From: Brevibacillus reuszeri
GTDB taxonomy: Bacteria; Bacillota; Bacilli; Brevibacillales; Brevibacillaceae
NCBI RefSeq assembly: GCF_001187725.1
Contig: NZ_LGIQ01000002.1
Location: 1-64,000, forward strand
Length of the DNA: 64,000 bases
Reading direction: 5' to 3'
Below are positions 44,538 to 54,342 of this stretch, piece by piece; the first letter of the stretch is position 1; each line of letters opens with the position of its first letter. The position numbers and the translations under genes were made by a program. A model generated the notes under the pieces. It was given only the letters and a program-made list of their open reading frames with translations. It was not told the DNA's origin and did no database searches.

Positions 44538-46761
44538 AGAACCGACAGCCGAACAAATTGAGCAGCAAAAGATCTACCGTGAAATTGGTCTGACAGAGGA
44601 AGAATATAAGCGTGTAGTCGATATCCTCGGCCGCAAACCGAACTGGACGGAGACAGGTCTTTACAGCGTCATGTGGTCTGAGCACTGCTCCTATAAAAAC
44701 TCCAAGCCTGTTCTGCGCCGCTTCCCGACTAAGGGACCTCGCGTTTTGCAAGGACCGGGCGAAGGTGCTGGTATTGTAGACATCGGCGATAACCAAGCCG
44801 TTGTTTTCAAAATCGAAAGCCATAACCACCCATCTGCAATTGAGCCGTACCAAGGTGCTGCTACAGGTGTAGGCGGAATCATCCGTGACGTTTTCTCCAT
44901 GGGTGCTCGTCCGATTGCTGTACTGAACTCGCTTCGCTTCGGGGAGCTGACTACTCCTCGCGTAAAATATTTGTTTGAGCATGTAGTTGCCGGTATCGCT
45001 GGCTATGGAAACTGCATCGGGATTCCTACCGTAGGCGGCGAAGTCAACTTTGACCCTACTTATGAAGGAAATCCTCTCGTCAACGCGATGTGTGTGGGTC
45101 TGATTGACCACGAAAAGATTCAAAAAGGCGTAGCCTCCGGTATTGGCAACCCAGTGATTTACGTTGGTTCCAGCACTGGACGCGATGGTATTCACGGAGC
45201 GACCTTTGCTTCTGAAGAGCTGACTGAAGAATCCGAGAAAAAACGTCCTGCTGTACAAGTAGGCGATCCATTTATGGAAAAGCTGCTTCTTGAAGCATGC
45301 CTGGAGCTGATCGACACCGGTATTGTCGTAGGAATTCAGGACATGGGAGCTGCCGGCTTGACTAGCTCCAGCTCCGAAATGGCTTCCAAAGCAGGCAACG
45401 GTATCGAAATGAATCTGGATTTGGTGCCACAGCGTGAAGCTGGTATGTCTGCCTACGAAATGATGCTCTCCGAATCCCAAGAGCGTATGCTCGTGGTCGT
45501 GGAAAAAGGCAAGGAAGCAGAAGCCATTGCGATTTTTGACAAATGGGGCTTGGCGTCTGCTGTCGTGGGTAAAGTAACAGAAGACAGCAAGCTGCGTCTG
45601 CTGCATAAAGGCGAGGTCGTAGCGGAAGTACCCGTAGACAGCTTGGCTGATGATGCTCCTGTATACCATCGTCCATCTGCGGTACCTGCTTACTATGAAG
45701 CAAACGCAAACGTAGATGTTATTGCAGGAATCACTGAGCCAGCAGACTTGAACGGAGCCTTGAAAAGCTTGCTCGCTCAACCGACTGTAGCAAACAAAGC
45801 ATGGGTCTATGAGCAGTATGACCATATCGTTCGTGCCAATACAGCCGTAAAACCAGGCTCTGATGCTGCTGTCGTGATGGTGCGTGGTACACGCAAAGCA
45901 CTCGCGATGTCCACCGATTGCAACGGACGCTACGTATACCTGGATCCAAAAGTAGGCGGAGCTATCGCTGTAGCAGAATCTGCGCGCAACGTTGTTTGCT
46001 CAGGTGCAGAACCGCTTGCGATTACAGACTGCCTCAACTTCGGAAGCCCGGAAAAGCCGGAGGTATTCTGGCAGTTCGAGAAATCGTGCGAGGGCATGAG
46101 CGAAGCGTGCGTAGCACTGGACGCACCAGTTATTGGCGGAAACGTTTCTTTCTATAATGAACGCAGCGGTGACGCCATCTATCCGACTCCAACTGTCGGC
46201 ATGGTTGGTTTGATCACAGATGTTGACCATATTACAACGCAAGATTTCAAAAACGAAGGCGATGTCATCATCTTGCTCGGCGAAACATTCGCAGAGCTGG
46301 GTGGCTCTGAGTATCAAAAGCTGGCTACAGGCTCGATCTCCGGTCGTCCGCCACAAATTGATCTGAACAAGGAAGCGGCTGTTCAAAAGCTCGTTTTGGC
46401 TGCTATCCGCAAAGGTCTGGTCAGCTCGGCTCACGATCTGTCCGAGGGCGGTTTGGGTGTTGCTTTGGCAGAGTCTTGCTTTGGCAAAAACGTAGGTGCG
46501 CAAGTATCGCTGGACTCCGAGCTGCGTCATGATGTTCTCTTGTTCAGTGAATCACAGTCTCGCATTTTGCTCAGTGCATCCAAAGAGCAGGTAGCAGCGA
46601 TTCTCGCATTGGCAGGTGAGCATGGCGTACCGGCAAAAGAGATCGGAACAATCGGTGGCGAGCGTCTGGTAGTGAATGTGAACGGAAGTGAAGCGATCAA
46701 TGCTTCTATTCAAGAGGTGAAAGCAGCCTGGAAGGATGCGATTCCATGTTTGATCGGTTAA
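44518..46761 (+). CDS. purL: FGAM synthase large subunit
   Basis: 747 aa, the small-type PurL of organisms that use PurS and PurQ. It makes FGAM from FGAR using ATP. Segments [31 protein letters not shown] and [15 protein letters not shown] are conserved in the catalytic halves. GTG with GGAGGG upstream is the start. It overlaps both purQ and purF. Confidence 0.96.
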   Translation: MSQLTHKEPTAEQIEQQKIYREIGLTEEEYKRVVDILGRKPNWTETGLYSVMWSEHCSYKNSKPVLRRFPTKGPRVLQGPGEGAGIVDIGDNQAVVFKIESHNHPSAIEPYQGAATGVGGIIRDVFSMGARPIAVLNSLRFGELTTPRVKYLFEHVVAGIAGYGNCIGIPTVGGEVNFDPTYEGNPLVNAMCVGLIDHEKIQKGVASGIGNPVIYVGSSTGRDGIHGATFASEELTEESEKKRPAVQVGDPFMEKLLLEACLELIDTGIVVGIQDMGAAGLTSSSSEMASKAGNGIEMNLDLVPQREAGMSAYEMMLSESQERMLVVVEKGKEAEAIAIFDKWGLASAVVGKVTEDSKLRLLHKGEVVAEVPVDSLADDAPVYHRPSAVPAYYEANANVDVIAGITEPADLNGALKSLLAQPTVANKAWVYEQYDHIVRANTAVKPGSDAAVVMVRGTRKALAMSTDCNGRYVYLDPKVGGAIAVAESARNVVCSGAEPLAITDCLNFGSPEKPEVFWQFEKSCEGMSEACVALDAPVIGGNVSFYNERSGDAIYPTPTVGMVGLITDVDHITTQDFKNEGDVIILLGETFAELGGSEYQKLATGSISGRPPQIDLNKEAAVQKLVLAAIRKGLVSSAHDLSEGGLGVALAESCFGKNVGAQVSLDSELRHDVLLFSESQSRILLSASKEQVAAILALAGEHGVPAKEIGTIGGERLVVNVNGSEAINASIQEVKAAWKDAIPCLIG

Positions 46762-48164
46762 TCTGGGATAAACTGAACGAAGAATGTGGCGTCTTTGGCA
46801 TTTACAACCATCAGGAAGCTTCCCAATTAACATATCTGGGGCTTCATGCCCTTCAGCATCGCGGTCAGGAGAGCGCAGGTATCTGCGCCTCCGACGGCGA
46901 GAAGTGGTATAAGCATCGCGGAATGGGACTCGTATCTGAAGCTTTTGGTAAGGGTGATCTGGAGAAATTTCGTGGTCATATCGCCATTGGTCATACTCGG
47001 TACACAACGGCCGGGTCCAGCAAGATCGAAAATGCACAACCTTTATTTTTCCGTTATGCGCAAGGCAGCATGGCTGTCGCTCACAACGGTAACCTGGTGA
47101 ACGCTGCTGTTCTCAGAAAAGAGCTGGAAGCAAAAGGCTCCATTTTCCAAACGACCAGCGACACCGAAGTAATTGCCCACCTGATCGCGCGCTCCGAAAG
47201 CCGTGACTTGCCTGGGGCTGTAAAAGATGCCCTGCAGCACATTAAAGGTGCGTATGCGCTTCTCGTTATGAACGAAAATCAACTCGTTATCGCCCTTGAT
47301 CCGAATGGATTGCGTCCGCTGTCTTTGGGACGATTGGGAGACGCAATTACCGTTGCTTCCGAGACCTGTGCTTTTGACATTATCGGAGCGCAGTACTGGC
47401 GTGATGTTCAGCCAGGCGAGTTGATTGTCATTGATAAAAACGGCGTGAGCGAATCAAAGTTCACCGAGACTACACAACGCTCGATCTGTACCTTTGAATA
47501 CATTTACTTTGCACGTCCTGACAGCGATATTGATGGAATCAACGTACACATGGCACGCAAGCGTCTCGGCAAACAGCTGGCTTTGGAATCGGCGATTGAG
47601 GCAGATGTTGTGACGGGTGTACCTGACTCCAGTATTTCCGCGGCGATTGGCTTTGCGGAAGCGACAGGGATTCCGTATGAGATCGGCTTGATCAAGAATC
47701 GCTATGTCGGTCGCACGTTTATCCAACCGAGCCAGGAGCTGCGTGAGCGTGCTGTTTACCTCAAGCTCTCGGCTGTACGCAAGGTCGTAGAAGGCAAACG
47801 CGTGGTCATGATTGACGACTCGATCGTTCGCGGCACGACCAGCAATCGGATTGTGCGCATGCTGCGAGAGGCGGGAGCCAAGGAAGTTCACGTACGCATC
47901 AGCTCTCCACCAGTCATGAACTCCTGCTTCTATGGCATTGACACCTCGACCCGTGATGAACTGATCGCGGCAACCAAATCCATTGAGGAAATCCGCCAAA
48001 TCATTGAAGCAGATTCTTTGACCTTCTTGTCTGTGGAAGGCATGATCGAAGCAATCGGGCGTCAGGATTCGGCTCCGAATAAAGGACACTGCCTCGCATG
48101 CTTTACCGGGGAATATCCGACTGAAATTGAATTTGAAGAGGCGCTACCTGCGCTCAAATGCTAA
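46746..48164 (+). CDS. purF: Amidophosphoribosyltransferase
   Basis: 472 aa. It commits PRPP to purine synthesis by making phosphoribosylamine. A short propeptide of 13 residues precedes the nucleophile Cys14 ([10 protein letters not shown]). The PRPP-binding loop is [14 protein letters not shown]. Cysteines suited to the [4Fe-4S] cluster of the Bacillus type are present (GHCLACFTG near the end, and others). ATG overlaps purL. Confidence 0.96.
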   Translation: MFDRLIWDKLNEECGVFGIYNHQEASQLTYLGLHALQHRGQESAGICASDGEKWYKHRGMGLVSEAFGKGDLEKFRGHIAIGHTRYTTAGSSKIENAQPLFFRYAQGSMAVAHNGNLVNAAVLRKELEAKGSIFQTTSDTEVIAHLIARSESRDLPGAVKDALQHIKGAYALLVMNENQLVIALDPNGLRPLSLGRLGDAITVASETCAFDIIGAQYWRDVQPGELIVIDKNGVSESKFTETTQRSICTFEYIYFARPDSDIDGINVHMARKRLGKQLALESAIEADVVTGVPDSSISAAIGFAEATGIPYEIGLIKNRYVGRTFIQPSQELRERAVYLKLSAVRKVVEGKRVVMIDDSIVRGTTSNRIVRMLREAGAKEVHVRISSPPVMNSCFYGIDTSTRDELIAATKSIEEIRQIIEADSLTFLSVEGMIEAIGRQDSAPNKGHCLACFTGEYPTEIEFEEALPALKC

Positions 48165-48194
48165 TACAAGGAACCTCTGGTAGGGGGAGAAACG

Positions 48195-49235
48195 ATGAGT
48201 GAAGCATATAAACAAGCAGGCGTCGACATCGATGCGGGGAACGAAGCAGTCGAACGCATGAAAAAACACGTGAAGCGCACGTTCCGTCCAGAGGTAATGA
48301 CGGATTTGGGCGGCTTCGGTGCCTTGTTCCGTCTGGATACAACCAAGTATGAAAAGCCGATCCTCGTCTCTGGTACAGATGGGGTAGGTACCAAGCTGAA
48401 GCTTGCCTTTGCGATGGATAAGCACGATACGATCGGGATTGATGCCGTAGCGATGTGCGTCAATGATGTGGTTGTACAAGGGGCAGAGCCGCTCTTTTTC
48501 CTCGATTACTTGGCAGTCGACAAGGTCATTCCTGGCAAAATTGAAGCCATTGTCAAAGGAATTGCAGAAGGCTGCTCGCAGGCAGGCTGCTCCCTGATTG
48601 GTGGAGAAACAGCTGAGATGCCAGGGATGTACGCAGAGGGTGAATACGACATTGCTGGCTTTACCGTAGGTGTCGTCGATGAGAGTAAAATGATCACGGG
48701 TGCCTCTGTAGCGGCTGGCGATGTATTGATCGGGCTTGTTTCCAGCGGTGTACACAGCAATGGCTTTTCACTCGTACGCAAAGTGCTTTTGGCTGACAAA
48801 GGCATGTCGCTGCACGATCATGTAGATGTGCTTGGCAAAAAGCTCGGAGAGGAGCTCTTGACTCCGACTCGCATCTATGTAAAACAAGTGCTGTCTGTAC
48901 TGGAATCTCATGAGATCAAAGCGCTGGCGCATATTACAGGCGGCGGATTCACAGAAAACATCCCGCGTGTGCTGCCTGAAGGTACACAAGCGATTATTGA
49001 AGTAGGTTCTTGGCCTGTTCTTCCGATTTTCCAACTAGTTCAGGAAGCTGGCAACATTTCTTATCCTGACATGTACAAAACGTTTAACATGGGAATTGGT
49101 ATGATGCTGGTTGTTAAAGCAGATGATGCTGATGCAGTTGTAGCAAAGCTGAAAGACCTTGGCGAAGAGCCGTATGTGATCGGAAGCATTGCGGCTGGCG
49201 AGCGCAAAGTCGTATACAACGGGGTGGAATGGTGA
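48195..49235 (+). CDS. purM: AIR synthetase (FGAM cyclo-ligase)
   Basis: 346 aa. It closes the imidazole ring from FGAM with [29 protein letters not shown] and THITGGG-like [16 protein letters not shown] are family motifs. AGGGGGAG is placed before the ATG, 30 bases after purF. Confidence 0.96.
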   Translation: MSEAYKQAGVDIDAGNEAVERMKKHVKRTFRPEVMTDLGGFGALFRLDTTKYEKPILVSGTDGVGTKLKLAFAMDKHDTIGIDAVAMCVNDVVVQGAEPLFFLDYLAVDKVIPGKIEAIVKGIAEGCSQAGCSLIGGETAEMPGMYAEGEYDIAGFTVGVVDESKMITGASVAAGDVLIGLVSSGVHSNGFSLVRKVLLADKGMSLHDHVDVLGKKLGEELLTPTRIYVKQVLSVLESHEIKALAHITGGGFTENIPRVLPEGTQAIIEVGSWPVLPIFQLVQEAGNISYPDMYKTFNMGIGMMLVVKADDADAVVAKLKDLGEEPYVIGSIAAGERKVVYNGVEW

Positions 49236-49837
49236 GAAGGCTAGCCATTTTCGCTTCGGGTAGCGGTTCGAACTTCGAAGCCATCGTGCAAGCCGTACAG
49301 GCTGGTCGACTTGATGGTGTCGAGGTCGCGCTTCTCGTTTGCGATAAGCCGGGTGCCAAGGTACTGAAGCGGGCAGAACGTTTAGGGATTCCTGCTTTTG
49401 TTTTTCAGCCAAAGGAGTATGCCGACAAGGCTGCCTTTGAATCAGAGATTGTGGCAGAGCTGCAAAAACTCGAAATATCCTTGGTTGTGCTGGCGGGGTA
49501 CATGCGATTGGTTGGCGAGACGCTATTGTCTGCCTACGAAGGAAAAATAATCAATCTACACCCGTCCCTTTTGCCAGCGTTTCCCGGGAAAGATGCCATT
49601 GGTCAGGCACTGGACTACGGGGTAAAGATTACGGGGGTAACGGTGCATGTGGTTGATGCTGGTCTCGATACGGGTCCAATCATCGCCCAGCTCCCTGTAG
49701 CCGTGCAAGAGACAGATACAAAAGAAACATTGGCAGCGCGCATTCATGAAGTAGAGCACGGGCTTCTGGTAGAGGTCATTGGCATGCTGGTGAATGATCG
49801 CGTAAAGCTGGAAGGACGGCTTGTCCAGCTGACATAG
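49229..49837 (+). CDS. purN: Phosphoribosylglycinamide formyltransferase
   Basis: 202 aa. It transfers a formyl group from 10-formyl-tetrahydrofolate to [34 protein letters not shown] and the [13 protein letters not shown] segment with the catalytic Asp are present. ATG overlaps the purM stop. A terminator follows; in Bacillus purH would come next. Confidence 0.96.
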   Translation: MVRRLAIFASGSGSNFEAIVQAVQAGRLDGVEVALLVCDKPGAKVLKRAERLGIPAFVFQPKEYADKAAFESEIVAELQKLEISLVVLAGYMRLVGETLLSAYEGKIINLHPSLLPAFPGKDAIGQALDYGVKITGVTVHVVDAGLDTGPIIAQLPVAVQETDTKETLAARIHEVEHGLLVEVIGMLVNDRVKLEGRLVQLT

Positions 49838-49854
49838 AGAACAGAGAGAACAGA

Positions 49855-49887
49855 GAAACCGACGCGAAAAATCGTGTCGGTTTTTCC
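49855..49887 (+). terminator. Terminator after purN
   Basis: The stem AAACCGACGCGA / TCGTGTCGGTTTTT (one G-T pair) is followed by T-rich sequence. It closes the purCSQLFMN transcript. Confidence 0.85.
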
Positions 49888-49924
49888 TTTTTCTGGTATG
49901 TTAATCTAACGGAAGAATGGTGAT

Positions 49925-50308
49925 ATGAGAGACATGAAAAACGTTTGGATGTTTTGCTTATGCGTCGTTTTGCTAATAGGGTCATGGATGATCTCTGATG
50001 TAACAAAGAGCATAGCCGCATATGGTGATTCAGCAACGCACAATACGGCACAGATTGCCAGCATCCTCGTGACGATAAGCAATGAATTAAATGGTTTGAA
50101 CGACAAGAAAGCCTCAGAAGACAAACAAATATTTGATGCAGCAGAGGCGGCTGAATACTTAGGCATTGCTGAGCAGATTCTCGCCAAACTTTTGGATAGT
50201 AAGGATATTCCTGCTCTGCAGATCAACAGCATATATCGGTTTTCCAAACGAGCTCTAGATGAGTGGGTATACGAGCAATCGAAGAAGCACACGATCTATC
50301 AAAAATGA
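49925..50308 (+). CDS. Membrane-anchored excisionase-type HTH protein
   Basis: 127 aa. An N-terminal transmembrane helix (about residues 6-24, VWMFCLCVVLLIGSWMI) is followed by a linker and a MerR/excisionase-like helix-turn-helix domain (FDAAEAAEYLGIAEQILAKLLDS, then IYRFSKRALDEWVYEQ). The combination suggests a DNA-binding protein held at the membrane. There is no integrase or phage gene nearby, so it is not an excisionase of a mobile element here. Function not recognised. Confidence 0.7.
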   Translation: MRDMKNVWMFCLCVVLLIGSWMISDVTKSIAAYGDSATHNTAQIASILVTISNELNGLNDKKASEDKQIFDAAEAAEYLGIAEQILAKLLDSKDIPALQINSIYRFSKRALDEWVYEQSKKHTIYQK

Positions 50309-50375
50309 TAATGTCTTTTTAATAACAAGAACTCGCAGACATACGCATACGAAAGCTGGTGAATATATAAACAGC

Positions 50376-50405
50376 AAAACCGACACAGCGAATGTGTCGG
50401 CTTTC
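50376..50405. terminator. Bidirectional terminator
   Basis: The stem AAACCGACACA / TGTGTCGGCTTT with loop GCGAA lies between the convergent HTH-protein and thioredoxin genes. Confidence 0.8.
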
Positions 50406-50421
50406 ATCTGTCTTGCTGCTT

Positions 50422-50733
50422 TTATCTGGTAACGAATTTTTTCAGATCACTGAGAGGAAGGGCACCGATTACTTTGTCGATTGGTTGGCCATCTTTAAAC
50501 AGGATGCTAGTGGGCAGGCTCATGACTCCAAATTGATTGGCAACCTCGGTTTCTTCATCTACATTGAGCTTGAGGATTTTGACATCATGGTTTCCTTCGG
50601 CTACGTATGCTTCAAGGACGGTCGCAAACATCCGGCACGGTCCGCACCAAGGCGCCCAAAAATTGACTAAAGTGAGTCCTTTCGCTTGCATTTGGTTCTT
50701 AAATGCAGCATCTGTTACATGGAAAATCGCCAT
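50422..50733 (-). CDS. Thioredoxin
   Basis: 103 aa with the classical active site WCGPC (Cys30 and Cys33), the segment NVDEETEVANQFGV and the cis-proline loop SLPTSILFKDG. It is a general protein disulfide reductase. A GGAGA ribosome site precedes the ATG. It lies in a minus-strand run with a CMD-family protein and a thioredoxin-reductase-like flavoprotein, so it may be a dedicated partner of that flavoprotein rather than the main TrxA. Confidence 0.9.
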   Translation of the reverse strand: MAIFHVTDAAFKNQMQAKGLTLVNFWAPWCGPCRMFATVLEAYVAEGNHDVKILKLNVDEETEVANQFGVMSLPTSILFKDGQPIDKVIGALPLSDLKKFVTR

Positions 50734-50779
50734 TTTGAATCTCTCCTTTATTAATATCTTTCAGAATGAAACTACGTAT

Positions 50780-51232
50780 TTACTTCTCCAATGAACAACC
50801 CGGCGTCATACCGGTAGCAATTGTGAGTCGATTCCAGCAGTTGCTCACATTGATCGCCATCACCAGGTCGATATACTGTTGCTCATTGAAGTGTTCGCGG
50901 ACTTGCTTGTATACTTGCTCTGGTACTCCGAGCTTGGAAACCTTAGTAAGATGCTCTGCGAGCTCAAGTGCTGCTTTTTCCTTCTTGCTGAAGTTCGGTA
51001 CATCACGCCATACGTTCAGGAGTAAAATACGCTCAAATTGATCTCCTTTGTCGTACAGGGCTTTTCCGTTTACATTCATATGAAAGGAACAACCATTTAT
51101 TTGAGACACTCTTAGCTGGATTAGATCAAGGATAGCCTCATCCAAACTGGATTGAAGTACAAAAGATTCAAGGCTCTTCATGGCCTCGTAAGCAGCAGGG
51201 TTTACTTCGTTGTGAATCATTCTTAATTCCAT
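50780..51232 (-). CDS. Carboxymuconolactone decarboxylase (AhpD-like) family protein
   Basis: 150 aa. The CMD fold is marked by QLRVSQINGCSFHMN. AhpD-like members have a CxxC redox pair with a nearby His. Here the first Cys is at residue 48, but the fourth position is His51 instead of Cys, so an AhpD-type disulfide at this site is unlikely. An alkylhydroperoxidase-related or binding role is possible. GGGAGGG lies upstream. The neighbours are redox genes. Confidence 0.8.
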   Translation of the reverse strand: MELRMIHNEVNPAAYEAMKSLESFVLQSSLDEAILDLIQLRVSQINGCSFHMNVNGKALYDKGDQFERILLLNVWRDVPNFSKKEKAALELAEHLTKVSKLGVPEQVYKQVREHFNEQQYIDLVMAINVSNCWNRLTIATGMTPGCSLEK

Positions 51233-51250
51233 TTCAAATCCCTCCCGAAT

Positions 51251-51990
51251 TCAGTTCGATTCAATTTCACTCATAAAAGCAAGTGGGGATAAATAACTTC
51301 GACTGTTTGTCGATTTCTCAGCCACAACCGGAGATCTCCTGAACAGTACGATTGTGATTACCGCCGCCACCACAAAAAACACGCCAGCCGTTCCGAATGC
51401 CGAGGCGTAGCCTCTTACAACTTCGGCCTGTATGGATTCCACGGACATCAGGATTGCCAGCCCCACGGTCGGACCGAGTTCCATAGCCGTGTTCATGACG
51501 CCGCCGGCAAGCCCCGTTTGGTGCTCTGGTACATTTACTGTCGAGAGCACGGCGGCTCCAGAGAAAATCAGCGATATACTGGCACCCAGAATAATCTGTC
51601 CAGGCAAAAGACCTGAAGCATAGGCAGTGTCGTGATCAATCCCAGCAAAGAGGCCCCACCCCCTCCGATACCCTGTAAGAAGCGCATGCTGACCAGAATC
51701 TCGAAGCTGGGGGAGAATGCTGCGAAAAGAGAAGAGGCTCCGAAAACAATCAGCCCGATTACGAACATCCGCAGGCCACGGTATCTATCCGCCAGTCGAC
51801 CGCCAAACAGCAGCAGACCGCTAAAGGGCAGGCCGTAAGCAACTTGAAGCAGTAGTAGCTGTGACGAGCTCAAGGCGAAATCGTTTGCAATCTTTGGCAT
51901 TGGAATCATAATCAGCGCGATCGTGAAGATTAAAGTCGATTGGACTAACGCCAAGATCGTGAATGAGACTCGACTTTTATCATTTGTCAT
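51251..51990 (-). pseudogene. Decayed MFS drug:H+ antiporter (internal deletion and frameshift)
   Basis: The 5' part (51990 to about 51600) encodes the start and first four helices of a 14-helix MFS exporter (LADRYRGLRMFVIGL, RFLQGIGGGGASLLG). The 3' part in another frame encodes the last helices (LLPGQIILGASISLIF, GLAGGVMNTAMELGPTVG). About 200 residues from the middle are missing and the reading frame shifts at about 51610. A working protein is not expected. The start overlaps the end of the flavoprotein gene, so the pair was once coupled. Confidence 0.8.
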
Positions 51991-52888
51991 GGAAATCTTC
52001 TTCCGTTAATTCCTTGACTACACTCATAGCTGCTTTACTTCCGGTGGCAGCAGCATAAATCAGTTGAGAAGGCGCGACATACGATGTGTCCCCTGCGGCG
52101 AACAAACCAGGGATGGAGGTTTTACCTAGTTGATCTGTCTTGATTCCGCCCAATGGAGTTTTTTCGCAGTCCAAGCTCTCGATAAATGGCGCGCTGTGAA
52201 TAAATTTAGGAGCTACGAATCCGCCTGTCCTGGCGATCGTTGTTCCATCCGCAAAACGTACATGCGATAGTTGCCCGTTTTCTCCGAGGAAGGCGGCGAC
52301 AGGCTGCTCGATCACCACGATTCCTTTGGAAAGAAGCTGTTCTTTTTGTTCATCTGAAAGTGGATGTTGACCATTGGTGCAGACGACTAAATCGCGGGTC
52401 CAATTCAAAAGCAGCTTGGTAGTATGGAAAACGGACGGATCTTCGGAAACCACGACAAGAGGTTGATCTTGCAGCTCCCAGCCATCACAAAACGGGCAAT
52501 TAAACAGACTTTTTCCATATAAAGAGTGGAGGCCATCGATCTCAGGAAAGATTTCCTTTAAGCCTGTAGCCAGGATCAGCTTTCGTGCTTGAATCCGAGC
52601 GCCCGATGAATCATGCACCTCAAATCCTGAGTCGAGCCTTGTAATGGAAACGACTTCTGTATGGAGATGATGAACAGATGGATAGCGGAGCACTTCTTCA
52701 TAGGCGATGCGGCGAAACTCGGCAGGCGTCACTCCGTCTCTCGTCAGATAACCGTGGGAGGCATGGGTGACGGCATTTCGGGGCTGATTGGTGTCGAGCA
52801 AGGCGACATTTCTCCGTGTTCTGCCGAGTACCAGAGCGGCATTCAACCCGGCTGACCCTCCACCAACAATCGCGCAATCGTAAATCAT
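51980..52888 (-). CDS. Thioredoxin-reductase-like flavoprotein
   Basis: 302 aa. The FAD-binding GGGSAGLNAALVLGR is at the N-terminus. The redox-active pair CPFC is at residues 131 and 134. The second FAD motif is GLFAAGDTSYV. The central NAD(P)H-binding loop lacks a clear GGGNSA motif (VVVSEDPSVFHT is found instead), so the electron donor and exact role are unsure; related proteins include gliotoxin-type disulfide oxidases. ATG at 52888 has GGGAG upstream. It is divergent from an Rrf2 regulator, which is its likely controller. Confidence 0.85.
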   Translation of the reverse strand: MIYDCAIVGGGSAGLNAALVLGRTRRNVALLDTNQPRNAVTHASHGYLTRDGVTPAEFRRIAYEEVLRYPSVHHLHTEVVSITRLDSGFEVHDSSGARIQARKLILATGLKEIFPEIDGLHSLYGKSLFNCPFCDGWELQDQPLVVVSEDPSVFHTTKLLLNWTRDLVVCTNGQHPLSDEQKEQLLSKGIVVIEQPVAAFLGENGQLSHVRFADGTTIARTGGFVAPKFIHSAPFIESLDCEKTPLGGIKTDQLGKTSIPGLFAAGDTSYVAPSQLIYAAATGSKAAMSVVKELTEEDFHDK

Positions 52889-53132
52889 AACAGTAACTCC
52901 CTTCCGAGATATTAAAGACGTTTTATATCCGTGATTAAAATGAAAGAAAAGCTTCATCTTAATGAAGATCAAGCAGAATCAACTATCACTAATCGTAAGA
53001 GCGCTCTTCTATTAAAGATTTATAGTATCTATAATATCCGTTATTTTATCGGTGTCAAGGCATACCTTGCACTTGCTATCTGCTTGAATGAACCTTATTA
53101 TGGATTTGTAAAGTCTATAATCGAGGTGTCTT
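52889..53132. promoter_or_regulatory. Divergent control region for flavoprotein and Rrf2 regulator
   Basis: This 244-base gap holds a direct repeat TATCCGTNATT (about 52927 and 53035), a palindrome AAGAGCGCTCTT (52997-53008) and CAAGG-CATA-CCTTG (53056-53069). A TATAAT is at 53116-53121. The repeats are candidates for the Rrf2-protein operator. Confidence 0.4.
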
Positions 53133-53531
53133 ATGAAGTTCACACAGGCAACCGACTATGCGCTTCATGTGATGCTTTATTTGGTAGCTGAGGCTCCAGA
53201 CAAACCCGTGAGTGTGCAGATTTTAGCAGAAAAGCTGGGCGTTTCGCAGACCTATCTTTCCAAAATGCTGACCAAGCTGGTCAAGGCTGGATTGATTCAC
53301 TCCGTATCAGGCGCAAATGGCGGATACCGACTCAAGCGCAACTATGAGGAAATTTCTTTTCTGGACGTCATTCATGCGATCGAGGGAACGACCTCTCTTT
53401 TTGAATGTAGTTTTAATCATGGCAGCGAGTGCCTGATTCAACAGATTGTGATGGACGCAGAGAGACAAATGGAGCAGTCGCTAGGGAGCAAAACCATCTT
53501 TGAGCTGGCCAAGCAGATGAAAGGCGTGTAA
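53133..53531 (+). CDS. Rrf2-family transcriptional regulator
   Basis: 132 aa. The N-terminal winged helix FTQATDYALHVMLYLV, then LAEKLGVSQTYLSKMLTKLVKAG, is typical. Two cysteines (FECSFNHGSECLI) are kept, where iron-sulfur members have three, so cluster binding is doubtful; thiol sensing is possible. GAGGTG precedes the ATG. It is transcribed away from the flavoprotein gene and probably controls it in response to redox stress. Confidence 0.88.
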   Translation: MKFTQATDYALHVMLYLVAEAPDKPVSVQILAEKLGVSQTYLSKMLTKLVKAGLIHSVSGANGGYRLKRNYEEISFLDVIHAIEGTTSLFECSFNHGSECLIQQIVMDAERQMEQSLGSKTIFELAKQMKGV

Positions 53532-53536
53532 AGAAA

Positions 53537-53588
53537 GCAGTGGTTGTTTGGGACCTTTTGATCTGGTCCAACGCAACCACTGCCTTTT
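53537..53588. terminator. Bidirectional terminator
   Basis: GCAGTGGTTG / CAACCACTGC with an inner GGGACC / GGTCC stem, followed by TTTTT, lies between the convergent Rrf2 and mgtC genes. Confidence 0.85.
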
Positions 53589-53604
53589 TGTTGAATAGGA
53601 ATTG

Positions 53605-54321
53605 CTATAATTGTTCGATCTCAACGGAGAGCACATGATCAATTTTTTTGATGTAGTAATAAATCTCCGTTGTGTAGCGGTTTTCAGGTGAAGACAGGAT
53701 TAGGTTGATTTGTTGATTGTTATTTTCTAAATCTTTTATCCTCATATGACGAATTTTATGTTCGCCCTTTTTGTTTTCCGCTTGATCTTGACCTTTTCGT
53801 TCGATCATTTTGATCAAATCCGTCATGCGGTTATTCGACTCTACAATTATTTTTAATCCAATGTCTCGTTTCTTTAGCGTGTTTGGTGCAAGCAGCTTCA
53901 TTAATTGAGGAATCACGTTCACTGCGAGCATCAGCAGAACTACCGCACAGACTGCTTCTGCGTAGAAGCCTCCTCCGATTGCGATTCCCAGACCGGATGC
54001 TGCCCAAATGAGTGCGGCGGAGGTTAAACCGGAGATGACTTCGTTATTTCTGCGCAAAATGACCCCTGCTCCGAGAAAACCGACCCCGCTTACAATCTGT
54101 GCAGCAAGTCTCATCGGGTCCATATTCGGATGGGATGGGCCGGAAAATTTGGCGAAAGCTTCGATGGAAACAATCGTCACCAAACAACTAGCGACACAGA
54201 TGACCATACTGGTCTCTAAGCCTAATTTTTTATTTTTTAACTGACGATCAATTCCAATCAATAACCCGAACAATAGGGCAAGACTCAATTTCAGAACCAT
54301 TTCCAGGATCATCTGTGTCAC
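53605..54321 (-). CDS. mgtC: MgtC/SapB family membrane protein
   Basis: 238 aa. Four to five transmembrane helices with the MgtC signature (LLFGLLIGIDRQ, GVGFLGAGVIL, GLTSAALIWAASGLG) precede a C-terminal ACT-like cytoplasmic domain. MgtC proteins help cells in low magnesium and can restrain ATP synthase in some species. It begins 21 bases after mgtA and is therefore under the same magnesium riboswitch. Confidence 0.9.
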   Translation of the reverse strand: MTQMILEMVLKLSLALLFGLLIGIDRQLKNKKLGLETSMVICVASCLVTIVSIEAFAKFSGPSHPNMDPMRLAAQIVSGVGFLGAGVILRRNNEVISGLTSAALIWAASGLGIAIGGGFYAEAVCAVVLLMLAVNVIPQLMKLLAPNTLKKRDIGLKIIVESNNRMTDLIKMIERKGQDQAENKKGEHKIRHMRIKDLENNNQQINLILSSPENRYTTEIYYYIKKIDHVLSVEIEQL

Positions 54322-54342
54322 CTCCGAAAAAATGAATAAAGA

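Noticed and set aside
49925..50308. Excisionase of an integrated phage or ICE
   Set aside because: There is no integrase, att repeat or phage gene near, and the N-terminal membrane helix does not fit a classical Xis.
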